Positions 7,216-15,196 of a stretch of DNA of 58,135 bases are shown in pieces. Positions within the stretch are counted from its first letter, which is position 1; each line of letters starts with the position of its first letter. A program made the translations under genes and the position numbers. The stretch covers positions 1 to 58,135 of the forward strand of contig JHYK01000018.1 of assembly GCA_000621405.1 (NCBI GenBank). The letters are read 5' to 3'. The DNA is from Lachnospiraceae bacterium AC3007. GTDB taxonomy: Bacteria > Bacillota > Clostridia > Lachnospirales > Lachnospiraceae. Under the pieces are notes generated by a model. The model worked only from the letters and a program-made list of their open reading frames with translations, was not told the origin of the DNA and made no database searches.

Positions 7216-9150
7216 TTGATAGAAAAAGGCCGTATATTAAATGACACATATGAGATCATCGAACCAATCGGCGAAGGCGGGGCTGGGCAGATCTTTCTTG
7301 CATGGCATAAAAACCTTGAAAAGAAGGTCGTTGTTAAGAAGATAAAGGAAAACTATGTTGGAAGAATCAATGAAAGAGGCGAGGCAGATATTCTGAAAAG
7401 GCTTCATCACCAGTATCTTCCGCAGGTCTATGATTTTTTACAGATGGGGAACGAAGTGTATACGGTCATTGATTATATCGATGGCAATACGCTTATGGAT
7501 TATATTGATGAGGGAGTAAGGTTTGATGAAGCACAGATAGTAAAATGGTTGAAGCAGCTGTGCGAAGCGTTAGATTACCTGCATTCACAGAATCCTCCGA
7601 TTATTCACGGTGATATTAAGCCTTCAAACGTCATGGTAGACGTATCCGGCAACATCTGCCTTATAGATTTTAATATTTCATTTGACGAATCGGATATGAA
7701 GAAGATATCAGGATATACTGCTGGATATGCATCACCTGAGCAAGTCAGAAAAGTGCAGTTATATACAAGCGGCGGGAACTATCTGGATGTCCATCTTGAT
7801 GCAAAATCTGATATATTCAGCCTGGGAGCGACAATATACCATTTGATGACTACTGAGAATCCCATCAAGATCATGAGCGGGGGCGGTTCGTTATGGGATG
7901 TAACTGTTGCCCTACCATATTCCCAGTTGCTAAAGGATATAATAGGCAAAGCGCTAAAGCGTAATCCGGCTGAAAGGTACCAGAGAGTAAAAGATATGTA
8001 TTATGACCTGGATACCATGAAGATACGGGATAAACGGTACAAAAGTCTGATTCGTGGACAGATCATATTCAGTACAGTATTCATAGTATTACTTCTTGTA
8101 GGACTTCTTTTTATTTTCAAGGGATATCGAGTTTTGATAGATGAGGAATTTGAAGATAAATACGAGAGGATAGTAAAAGAGTCGGAGAGGGATGATAATG
8201 ACAAGGTTATTTCAGACGCACTGGATCTTCTTAATGACGAAAAATATTCCACCGCACTTGAGCAAAAAAGCGAAGAAGAAGCAGATTTGCTGTTCATGAT
8301 CGCCAACGAATATTTTGAGGATGATGAATACGAAAATGCAATTAGCTTCTATGAGAAGGCTATAAGGGCGGATGACACAAATCCGGAATATTTCAGGGAT
8401 TATGCTATCGCGGAAGCCAGAATAGGGGAGATAGATAAGGCAAAGTCGATACTTGATTCTGGAATGGCAAAAGGACTTACCGGGGCGGATCTCTATCTGG
8501 TGAATGCAGAGATTGAGAGCGAAGAGGGAAACCTGGACGATGCCATAACAGACTATAAGAAGGTGCTCGATTCTTCCAAAAATACAAATGTGATTGGTAG
8601 GGCATATATTCTATATTCCAGAGCTTATAGATCAAAACAGGATCTCGAAAAAGCCAGAAAAGTGCTGGAGGAGGGATATGTAAAGGTTGATGATACTTGG
8701 AGATTACGACTCCTGCGAGAAGAAGGATCAGTCGCAATACAATATCTGGAAGAAAATGGCAAAGATTCTGACTGGATTGAAGCAGCCAAGGACTGCTTCA
8801 ATACATTGATCAACTCTGATAGATATACATTTAATGACAGAATAAACTACGCTATACTCCTGAAAATGAACGGGGAAGAAGAGGAAGGAGTACAGGAACT
8901 GGAGGATATAAAAAAGGAATATCCGGATGAATACAAGATCCCGCTAAGACAGGCAATGTTTGAAATTGAGATACAGTCTGCCAAGGATGAAAAAGAGAGG
9001 GATTATGATAAGGCAGAGGTGTATTACCTCGAGGCAGAAGAATTATATTCAAAATATCGCAATGCTGGTGATTCGGATGAGGAAATGCAGAATCTTGAAA
9101 ATATAATTCAAGAATTGCGTGATAAAGGATGGCTTGCATCGGAGGACTAA
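7216..9150 (+). CDS. Transmembrane Ser/Thr protein kinase with C-terminal TPR tail
   Basis: 644 residues, TTG start with AGGGGA nine bases upstream. The kinase domain is at about 10-268: glycine loop GEGGAG (19-24), Lys41 in VVVKK, catalytic HGDIKPSN (131-138, Asp133), and Asp151 within DFN where most kinases have DFG. Activation segment YTAGYASPEQ follows. HRD is replaced by HGD, so it is a non-RD kinase. A membrane span lies at about 283-301, then about 340 residues outside the cell with at least three TPR-like helix pairs (EYENAISFYEKAI; LDDAITDYKKVL). The shape resembles PknB-type kinases, but with TPRs in place of PASTA repeats. The operon context with HTH, FHA and zinc-ribbon proteins suggests it senses outside or envelope state and phosphorylates local partners. 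Confidence 0.93.
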   Translation: MIEKGRILNDTYEIIEPIGEGGAGQIFLAWHKNLEKKVVVKKIKENYVGRINERGEADILKRLHHQYLPQVYDFLQMGNEVYTVIDYIDGNTLMDYIDEGVRFDEAQIVKWLKQLCEALDYLHSQNPPIIHGDIKPSNVMVDVSGNICLIDFNISFDESDMKKISGYTAGYASPEQVRKVQLYTSGGNYLDVHLDAKSDIFSLGATIYHLMTTENPIKIMSGGGSLWDVTVALPYSQLLKDIIGKALKRNPAERYQRVKDMYYDLDTMKIRDKRYKSLIRGQIIFSTVFIVLLLVGLLFIFKGYRVLIDEEFEDKYERIVKESERDDNDKVISDALDLLNDEKYSTALEQKSEEEADLLFMIANEYFEDDEYENAISFYEKAIRADDTNPEYFRDYAIAEARIGEIDKAKSILDSGMAKGLTGADLYLVNAEIESEEGNLDDAITDYKKVLDSSKNTNVIGRAYILYSRAYRSKQDLEKARKVLEEGYVKVDDTWRLRLLREEGSVAIQYLEENGKDSDWIEAAKDCFNTLINSDRYTFNDRINYAILLKMNGEEEEGVQELEDIKKEYPDEYKIPLRQAMFEIEIQSAKDEKERDYDKAEVYYLEAEELYSKYRNAGDSDEEMQNLENIIQELRDKGWLASED

Positions 9151-9154
9151 TGCA

Positions 9155-9310
9155 ATGGTTTTTGGGTTACTTACTTATGGACAGATAGTTTTCTATACGG
9201 GAATCATTATTGTATCGGTAAGTTTTATTGCACTTATAACAGGTACAATTGGATTTTTCATAAAGAAACAGAATCTTAAAAAGCAGCTTACGGATAAATA
9301 TGGTTTTTGA
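9155..9310 (+). CDS. 51-residue single-span membrane peptide
   Basis: ATG at 9155 has GGAGGA eight bases upstream, formed from the last codons of the kinase gene; a longer frame from 9119 would overlap the kinase. The peptide is MVFGLLTYGQIVFY, then a strongly hydrophobic span (about 8-34), then a basic tail KKQNLKKQLTDKYGF. It lies five bases after the kinase stop and 13 bases before the next zinc-ribbon gene, so it is translated within the operon. I recognise no family. A small regulator or subunit of the kinase or ribbon complex is possible. Confidence 0.65.
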   Translation: MVFGLLTYGQIVFYTGIIIVSVSFIALITGTIGFFIKKQNLKKQLTDKYGF

Positions 9311-9323
9311 GAGGTGAAAGTCT

Positions 9324-10040
9324 ATGTTTTGTATTAAATGCGGTAAAGAGTTGAGAGATGATGCCAGGTTCTGTAAATTCTGTGGAGTTCGTATTCCGGA
9401 CGAATTTATAGAAAATGATCATGCTTCTAAGCAGAAGGTAGAGGATATTCAAAAGAAGGACATTAATGCGACAGAGCTTATCGTTGATGAGGACAGGGGA
9501 GAGGAGACGGTACTAATTGAGGGGGTAAGGGATGACACCTCTGCAGAGCCTGAAAACAGCGAGAATAATGACAAACTGGAAGAGAATGAGATAGAACGCG
9601 TAGATGCACTGGAAGATGACGGGGAAACAGAGATCATTGACTCCGATAATACAGCACCTATTATTGATAGTTCTCAAAAAGACGGTAATGCTCTGAAGAA
9701 AGAGCTTGGAAATGAAGAACATCCGGAGAAAAAAAGTAAAGAACTGAAGTATATGGGGCATGTAATTGATGAAAATGTCGTCAATCAATCATCGGGAGAA
9801 AGCCAGAAACAGGGGGCTTCAAGAGCGAAAATCGCCATCCTGATCCTGTCGATTGTTTTAGTCATTCTTATCATGATAGCTGTTGGATTAGGATTGTACT
9901 ACTATTTGGATAACAAAATGCTCAGGGAAAAGTATGCAGAAGAGCTTGTTCTTCCAAGCAAAGAAGACAAATTCACGGAACATGATGCGGATGGCAACGA
10001 TGAGGCAGATAAAGACAGATTGTCTGATGACGAGGATTAA
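9324..10040 (+). CDS. Zinc-ribbon protein with long acidic linker and C-terminal membrane span
   Basis: 238 residues. N-terminal zinc ribbon (MFCIKCGKEL...FCKFCG), then an acidic linker of about 140 residues rich in Glu, Asp, Ser and Thr, then a membrane span at about 171-194 and a short acidic outside tail ending DKDRLSDDED. The cytoplasmic linker has many Thr and Ser in acidic context, which makes it a reasonable target for the adjacent kinase and FHA protein; that is inference. GAGGTGAAAG precedes the ATG. It sits in the operon between the 51-residue peptide and a TPR membrane protein. Confidence 0.8.
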   Translation: MFCIKCGKELRDDARFCKFCGVRIPDEFIENDHASKQKVEDIQKKDINATELIVDEDRGEETVLIEGVRDDTSAEPENSENNDKLEENEIERVDALEDDGETEIIDSDNTAPIIDSSQKDGNALKKELGNEEHPEKKSKELKYMGHVIDENVVNQSSGESQKQGASRAKIAILILSIVLVILIMIAVGLGLYYYLDNKMLREKYAEELVLPSKEDKFTEHDADGNDEADKDRLSDDED

Positions 10041-10058
10041 TGATCAGGAGCTATACTA

Positions 10059-11126
10059 GTGAATAGACAAACAATTCAGACAAAAGAGAAAATCAGCATA
10101 ATACTTCTTTCAATAGCCATCCTTGTGGCGATAGCTGTCATAGGCATTATTGCAATATATAACAGTAAGGATGCAAGATTGAAAAGGCAACTGTCCCTTG
10201 GAGATAAGTATCTTGATGGATTGGAATATGAGGATGCGTTGTTGGAATACCAGATTGCTTTAGCGATAGATCCAAAGGCGGTAGACGCCTATGTAGGAGC
10301 AGCCACTGCATATATTGGGATGGATGCTTATGATCTTGCGGATGAAATGCTGGAACAAGGTATTCAGAATGTCGGTGCAATTGATGAGTTTCTGAAGATG
10401 CGAGAACAGGTGCACGAACAACTTGCTTTTCTTGAGGCGAAATCACATGCTGAGGATCTCGGAGCACAAAAAGAAGAGAAAAGTGAATCTAGCTCACAGT
10501 CTGCTGAGGAAGTGGAACAGGATGAGGAAGAGCTGGAAAAGGACGAACCGAGTAAAGAAGAACAGTTTTCGGATGATTATAGGGAACTATATGCAGCATT
10601 TCTTAGAGCGAATAAGAATAGTGAAAGAGGCTTAACCAATCGCTTTGAGTTAATCTATATAGATGAAGATTACATCCCAGAGGTAGCGATGACTGATGGC
10701 GCGGATCATCCCACGGGAGTAAATATATATAAATTCATAGAAGGAGAATTAGTAGAAATTGGTACATTAGGAGCCTTTGGCTCAATGGAGTATATAGATC
10801 ACGGGAATAAGCTTCATACAGCAACCGTGTATTCAGGAGATTTTTTTGACGTGTTTTCATCTATTGAGAATAACGAGCTAGTAACAACTACCAATATGGA
10901 TTACGTTGGACCTGATAATGTTTTTGGTATAGATGAAGTATATAGATTAGATGATAAAGAAGTATCCAAACAGATGTATGACAGTACAAAGGAAGAGTTG
11001 ATGTCTGGGAATTATGTAGGGTGTCTTTATGAAGAGATGGAGGATATGGAGGGAGAGGTTACAGGAAAACAGACAATGCATGATATTAATGATGCAAATA
11101 TTGAACAATACGTTATGAATTTTTAA
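10059..11126 (+). CDS. Membrane-anchored TPR protein, paralogue of the next gene
   Basis: 355 residues, GTG start with CAGGAG nine bases upstream. N-terminal membrane span at 12-34, then a TPR pair (SLGDKYLDGLEYEDALLEYQ...AYVGAATAYIGMDAYDLADE, about 45-110), a Glu/Ser-rich linker (about 125-175), and an outside domain of about 180 residues with ELIYIDEDYIPEVAMTDG. The latter looks like a degenerate form of the Ca-loop-like motif in the 11261 protein. The TPR half is highly similar to that of 11261, so this is a tandem duplicate. Probably last gene of the kinase operon. Function unknown; it could scaffold other outside domains. Confidence 0.85.
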   Translation: MNRQTIQTKEKISIILLSIAILVAIAVIGIIAIYNSKDARLKRQLSLGDKYLDGLEYEDALLEYQIALAIDPKAVDAYVGAATAYIGMDAYDLADEMLEQGIQNVGAIDEFLKMREQVHEQLAFLEAKSHAEDLGAQKEEKSESSSQSAEEVEQDEEELEKDEPSKEEQFSDDYRELYAAFLRANKNSERGLTNRFELIYIDEDYIPEVAMTDGADHPTGVNIYKFIEGELVEIGTLGAFGSMEYIDHGNKLHTATVYSGDFFDVFSSIENNELVTTTNMDYVGPDNVFGIDEVYRLDDKEVSKQMYDSTKEELMSGNYVGCLYEEMEDMEGEVTGKQTMHDINDANIEQYVMNF

Positions 11127-11150
11127 CTCGCTGTATTATATAAATTAACA

Positions 11151-11170
11151 GTGTAAACTTGAACTGAAAA
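11151..11170 (+). promoter_or_regulatory. Conserved GTGTAAACTT element, copy 3
   Basis: Sequence GTGTAAACTTGAACTGAAAA, 90 bases before the GTG start at 11261. A TATTAT/TATATAA stretch (11134-11143) just upstream could be the -10 region. The spacing to the gene start nearly equals that of copy 1. Confidence 0.6.
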
Positions 11171-11260
11171 TGGATGGAAACATATGATTTATTATGTTTT
11201 ATATGAGAGGCCTTTTCATAATATAAGACAAACGGTGGGACTATAACATAGGATTTTTAA

Positions 11261-12337
11261 GTGAGCGATACAAAGGAACAAAAGAAAAACAGAATAATAA
11301 TTGCAATGCTCGTCTGTCTTATAATTGTCTTTGCGATAGTAATCGGCCTTATTATTTATCTGAACTCTCCGGGGCAGAGAGTGAAAAGGCTGATATCAAT
11401 GGGAGACAAGTATCTTGATGAGCTGGAATACGAGGATGCTTTACTGGAATATCAGATTGCTGTAGCCATAGATCCTAAGTCAATAGATGCGTATGTGGGA
11501 GCTGTTAATGCATATATAGGACTGGATGCATATGATCTAGCAGATGAGATCCTTGAAAAGGGCGTCAAGCATGTTGGAGAAGACAATGAACTTCTGAAGC
11601 TGCAGGATAAAGTGCATGAAGAAATTGCGAGGATAGAAGAGATAGCCAAGCTTAAAGAAATGGCGGAGAAAGAAGAGGGAATTCAAGAAACCGATAGATC
11701 CACCGAAGAGGAGAAGGCAGACGTATTTGAAGATGTAGAAGAGGATGAAGAACTGCCAGAAGAAGATACTGACGAAGAGTGGAAGGAAGTATATAGGGAT
11801 TATATCGAAAACAAAGGGTATTTGAAAACTGCTGAAACCTATGATACTGGATCTGGCCAATATAATTATGAATTAATTGCGTTTGCACTTTATGACATGG
11901 ATTTAGATGGTATCCCTGAATTGCTCATTAATAACGGAGAAGAAAACTACGCAGATAATTCTAACTATGTTTATAGCTACAAAGATGGGGAAATAATATA
12001 TATAGGTATTCTTCCGGGATCTTCAAATGATTTTAGATACGGGGATGATAGTGATTTCCCAGGATTGTTTATAGATGGAATGCATACAGGGAGTTCATGG
12101 ACTGAATATGATTATAAGAACGGATATTCTATCGAAAGCGAGAGGGTATCCGTGAGTGAAGATGCTGATTTGTATTATGGTTATGGATCGCCAGATGAGA
12201 GTGTTGAAGTGGAAAGAACATCTAATGATAAACTCTATAGAGAAAATGATAGGGCAGTATATAACTTAAAATTTATCACAGAGATCGAGTATCCTTCATT
12301 GGGATGGGATGCATTCTTAAATAAGTATGCGAAATAA
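11261..12337 (+). CDS. Membrane-anchored TPR protein with Ca-loop-like motif
   Basis: 358 residues, GTG start with only a weak ribosome site (AGGA), so the start is uncertain. Membrane span at 11-34, TPR pair at about 45-110 almost identical in pattern to the 10059 protein, acidic linker (about 130-175), then an outside domain with YDMDLDGIPELLINNG, which fits the DxDxDGxxEL loop seen in FG-GAP/EF-hand-like repeats. It heads a separate unit behind element copy 3 and is followed by two zinc-ribbon membrane proteins. Duplication of the TPR-anchor module with divergence of the outside end is evident. No enzymatic motif. Confidence 0.85.
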   Translation: MSDTKEQKKNRIIIAMLVCLIIVFAIVIGLIIYLNSPGQRVKRLISMGDKYLDELEYEDALLEYQIAVAIDPKSIDAYVGAVNAYIGLDAYDLADEILEKGVKHVGEDNELLKLQDKVHEEIARIEEIAKLKEMAEKEEGIQETDRSTEEEKADVFEDVEEDEELPEEDTDEEWKEVYRDYIENKGYLKTAETYDTGSGQYNYELIAFALYDMDLDGIPELLINNGEENYADNSNYVYSYKDGEIIYIGILPGSSNDFRYGDDSDFPGLFIDGMHTGSSWTEYDYKNGYSIESERVSVSEDADLYYGYGSPDESVEVERTSNDKLYRENDRAVYNLKFITEIEYPSLGWDAFLNKYAK

Positions 12338-12386
12338 TATTTATATATAAGGCGTTGATCATAAAGGACAATATGAGGAGGGAGAA

Positions 12387-13199
12387 ATGGATGCTAATAA
12401 TGTGATTGAAAATGGAGAAAACGAACCTATCATTTCAGCCAAGAATATAATCAGAATATTTGCAGCTATATGCTTTATAATCTGTTTCTGCCCGACTTTT
12501 TTAGTGTCCTGTGCCGATGTTGAGCAGCCTGTCAGTGCATATGCCGTAATGAAGGGAATTGATTCGGGCTATCGTGAAATACAATCGGAACCTTATCCTA
12601 TGCTTTGCATAGTCTTGATTCTCCCAATAGTAATAATGACAGTGTCGTTTATGGGGGCACTTAAAGATAGAGGAATGGCAGGGGTTATTCTTCTTTGCGC
12701 TCTGGCGGATATGGGTATCTGGTTTGTGATGAAAAATGAAATAAAAAAGTATGCCGAAGAAAACTATTGCAATTTTTATACTACAGGCTGGTATACATTT
12801 AATTTGATCTCGCTAAGTATAATTATCGTGTTGTCGCTTTCGGTGGTATTGGGAGTAATTGGATTTAGCAAGATCTCAATAAGATCGGGTCCGGGTGGAG
12901 TAGGAGTGATCAATATCTATCAGCCAATTATTGATTCAAGATCAGTTAATAATGAGAGTGAAGACGTAATAGGGTACTGTAAGAAATGTGGAAGCGTGAT
13001 TAGGTACGGCCGGAATTACTGTACCCGTTGTGGAGAAGCTGTCCCCGAAGCTATCATTTTGGAAGCGGAAGCTAAACGGAAAGCGAGGGAAGAGGCATCA
13101 TATAGCGTGAAGACATCATACTGTGCAAAATGTGGAGCAAAACTTAAGGAAGGGGCAGTGTTCTGTACCGCTTGCGGAACTAAGGTAGAAAATAAATAA
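12387..13199 (+). CDS. Four-span membrane protein with two C-terminal zinc ribbons
   Basis: 270 residues. Four hydrophobic spans are visible (IIRIFAAICFIICFCPTFLV near 20-42; one near 70-92; one near 98-116; FNLISLSIIIVLSLSVVLGV near 133-155). The tail carries two zinc ribbons: YCKKCG...YCTRCG (about 195-218) and YCAKCG...FCTACG (about 243-267), separated by a basic Ala/Glu/Lys helix. The architecture mirrors the 2308 protein (spans first, ribbons last). GGAGGGA precedes the ATG. It lies 49 bases after the TPR gene and 20 bases before the next zinc-ribbon gene, so one operon. Function unknown. Confidence 0.83.
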   Translation: MDANNVIENGENEPIISAKNIIRIFAAICFIICFCPTFLVSCADVEQPVSAYAVMKGIDSGYREIQSEPYPMLCIVLILPIVIMTVSFMGALKDRGMAGVILLCALADMGIWFVMKNEIKKYAEENYCNFYTTGWYTFNLISLSIIIVLSLSVVLGVIGFSKISIRSGPGGVGVINIYQPIIDSRSVNNESEDVIGYCKKCGSVIRYGRNYCTRCGEAVPEAIILEAEAKRKAREEASYSVKTSYCAKCGAKLKEGAVFCTACGTKVENK

Positions 13200-13219
13200 T
13201 TATAGTAGGAGGCAGAGAC

Positions 13220-15010
13220 ATGTTTTGTAAACATTGCGGAAGTAAAAATGTTGATGGGGCAGTATTTTGTAAGAAATGCGGAAAGCCGTTAAGCGATACG
13301 AGAGAACAAGTTATTGAAGGATTAGCAAACGACTCAGAAACAAAGGATACAGAAAGCATAGCATACGAAGGAACATGTGCGAAAAAAAGCAGGAAACTTC
13401 CCGTATGGCTGCTTCTCGTCACGGCGGTAGTGGTAGTGCTTATACTGATAATTACCCTTATGCTAAAAAACATTAAACCGACAATCAATCTTGATGATTA
13501 TTTGTCTTTTGAGGCAGAAGGATATGATGGGTATGGGAAAGTAGGATACAATATAGATTGGGATTCCATAGAAGATCAATATGAAGACAAGGTTTCTTTT
13601 ACGAAACTTGCCAGAGAAGATTTTGATGAGCTTTTTGAGTCTACGACACCTATAGATTTTCTTAAGGCTAATGTTTCAGTAGATTTGGATTGCACTACTA
13701 ATGTATCAAATGGGGATGAGATAGCTTATTCATGGGATATTGATGAGGATATTACAGAATATATTAAGTGTAACGTGAAATTTAATGATGGCAGCTACAG
13801 TGTCAGCGGTCTTAAGGATGTTGGTTCTTTTGATGCTTTTTCGGGATTAGCTGTATTTTTTTCGGGGGTTGCACCGAACGGCATTGCTGAAATTCAGTAT
13901 AGCGGATCAGATCTATATTATGGTGATTTTTCCATAGACAGAAATGAAGGGCTTAAGAACGGAGATACTATAAAGGTAGATATCACCAATCAAGATCCTG
14001 CGTATTACGCGGAAAAGTTGGGTAAGATCCCAGAGTCTTTTGAGAAAGAATACAAGGTTGAAGGTCTTGATGAGTACGTATCAACTATCACAGGATTAAA
14101 TCCTCAGTATTTTGAGATAATTAAAAAAGAAGCAGAGGACGTGGTCTCTGCATATGCAGCCAGTTCGTATAATCAGGAGTCATCTCTGGGAAGCCTGGAT
14201 TACGAAGGATATGTTCTGAATTCAAAAAAGAAAGAGGGTGCTAATTCTATTAATGAGCTTTATATTATCCTCAGTGGAGATGTCTCTAATTCCAAGGGAG
14301 ACTTTAGCACAATAAGAGTATATTATCCCGTAAGGTTTAAGAATGTGCTTAGTCAAGGCGGAAACACGACATATGATGAAAATGTTGAAATAATTGGAAG
14401 GTCTGATCTTGCCGTAGGTCTGTTTGGAACAAAGGGATATTTGAACCCACTATCCTGCTATATGGAAATTGTAGATTCAAACAGGGATAGTTATGATACA
14501 GAATGCGGAGATGGCTTTGAAAAATATGCTGAGCATGATGATATTATGAAATTGAATGATATTGATGAAAGCTATAAGGAAGAACTTAGATCTGATGCAA
14601 AGGATACAGTAGAAAGCTATATAGCTAAAAATTATACCGATGAGGCTATTACTACGGATCTAGAACTAAAGGGAGAATACTTATTAACGGCCAAGGATCA
14701 GGGAACTGATTATGAGAAGAATAATATCTATGTAGTTGTATATGAAACTCACCTTTCCAGCAAAGGGAGGAAATATGAGGATACAAACGTATATTTTCCG
14801 GTGGAGTATAAGGGAATTGTAAAGCTTCCTGATGATAAATATATGCTTACAAATTCACTGGGGATTCAGGGAAAATCCAGTTTGTCGAACTCTTGGTATT
14901 ATACGAAGGGCTTTATAGATGGCGAAGAGATGTATTCTAAGATTGTGACAGCAAACCGTGATAACTATACTTATGAAGTGTCGGATGGATTGAAGGAATT
15001 TGGAGATTGA
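13220..15010 (+). CDS. Zinc-ribbon membrane protein with large outside domain, paralogue of the 762 gene
   Basis: 596 residues. Zinc ribbon at 1-24 (FCKHCG...FCKKCG), basic/Ser linker, membrane span at 61-82, then about 510 residues outside. The first outside part starts TINLDDYLSFEAEGYDGYG and contains KDVGSFDAFSGLAVFFSGVAP and YKVEGLDEYVSTITGL, each with a clear counterpart in the 762 protein. The second half carries two related segments (residues near 310-430 and 450-585, each with a VVSAYAAS/VESYIAKNY-type helix and a YFPVEYKG/YYPVRFKN-type strand), so it is longer than its paralogue by one repeat. TAGGAGG precedes the ATG. Last gene before a terminator at 15025. Confidence 0.85.
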   Translation: MFCKHCGSKNVDGAVFCKKCGKPLSDTREQVIEGLANDSETKDTESIAYEGTCAKKSRKLPVWLLLVTAVVVVLILIITLMLKNIKPTINLDDYLSFEAEGYDGYGKVGYNIDWDSIEDQYEDKVSFTKLAREDFDELFESTTPIDFLKANVSVDLDCTTNVSNGDEIAYSWDIDEDITEYIKCNVKFNDGSYSVSGLKDVGSFDAFSGLAVFFSGVAPNGIAEIQYSGSDLYYGDFSIDRNEGLKNGDTIKVDITNQDPAYYAEKLGKIPESFEKEYKVEGLDEYVSTITGLNPQYFEIIKKEAEDVVSAYAASSYNQESSLGSLDYEGYVLNSKKKEGANSINELYIILSGDVSNSKGDFSTIRVYYPVRFKNVLSQGGNTTYDENVEIIGRSDLAVGLFGTKGYLNPLSCYMEIVDSNRDSYDTECGDGFEKYAEHDDIMKLNDIDESYKEELRSDAKDTVESYIAKNYTDEAITTDLELKGEYLLTAKDQGTDYEKNNIYVVVYETHLSSKGRKYEDTNVYFPVEYKGIVKLPDDKYMLTNSLGIQGKSSLSNSWYYTKGFIDGEEMYSKIVTANRDNYTYEVSDGLKEFGD

Positions 15011-15024
15011 CTATTCATTGGCAC

Positions 15025-15055
15025 GGGGAGTCATTTATGTGGCTCCCTTTTTCTA
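15025..15055 (+). terminator. Rho-independent terminator after the 11261-15010 operon
   Basis: GGGAGTC pairs with GGCTCCC (one G-T wobble) around an eight-base loop and is followed by TTTTTC. It lies 15 bases after the stop of the zinc-ribbon gene. Confidence 0.75.
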
Positions 15056-15112
15056 TCCTTCGGATACCCATGTGGCATTATTGATGATCAAAGAACTCTC
15101 GATGTGATATAA

Positions 15113-15132
15113 GTGTAAACTTCTACTGTAAA
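15113..15132 (+). promoter_or_regulatory. Conserved GTGTAAACTT element, copy 4
   Basis: Sequence GTGTAAACTTCTACTGTAAA, 64 bases before the TTG start at 15197 and about 57 bases after the preceding terminator. A GATATAA stretch lies directly upstream. The tail has CTGT in place of CTGA and one extra A follows. Confidence 0.58.
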
Positions 15133-15196
15133 AACATATTAACACAGTTGATATAGTATAAATGAGAGTATAACTAAATTAAGGTAGGGAATAATA

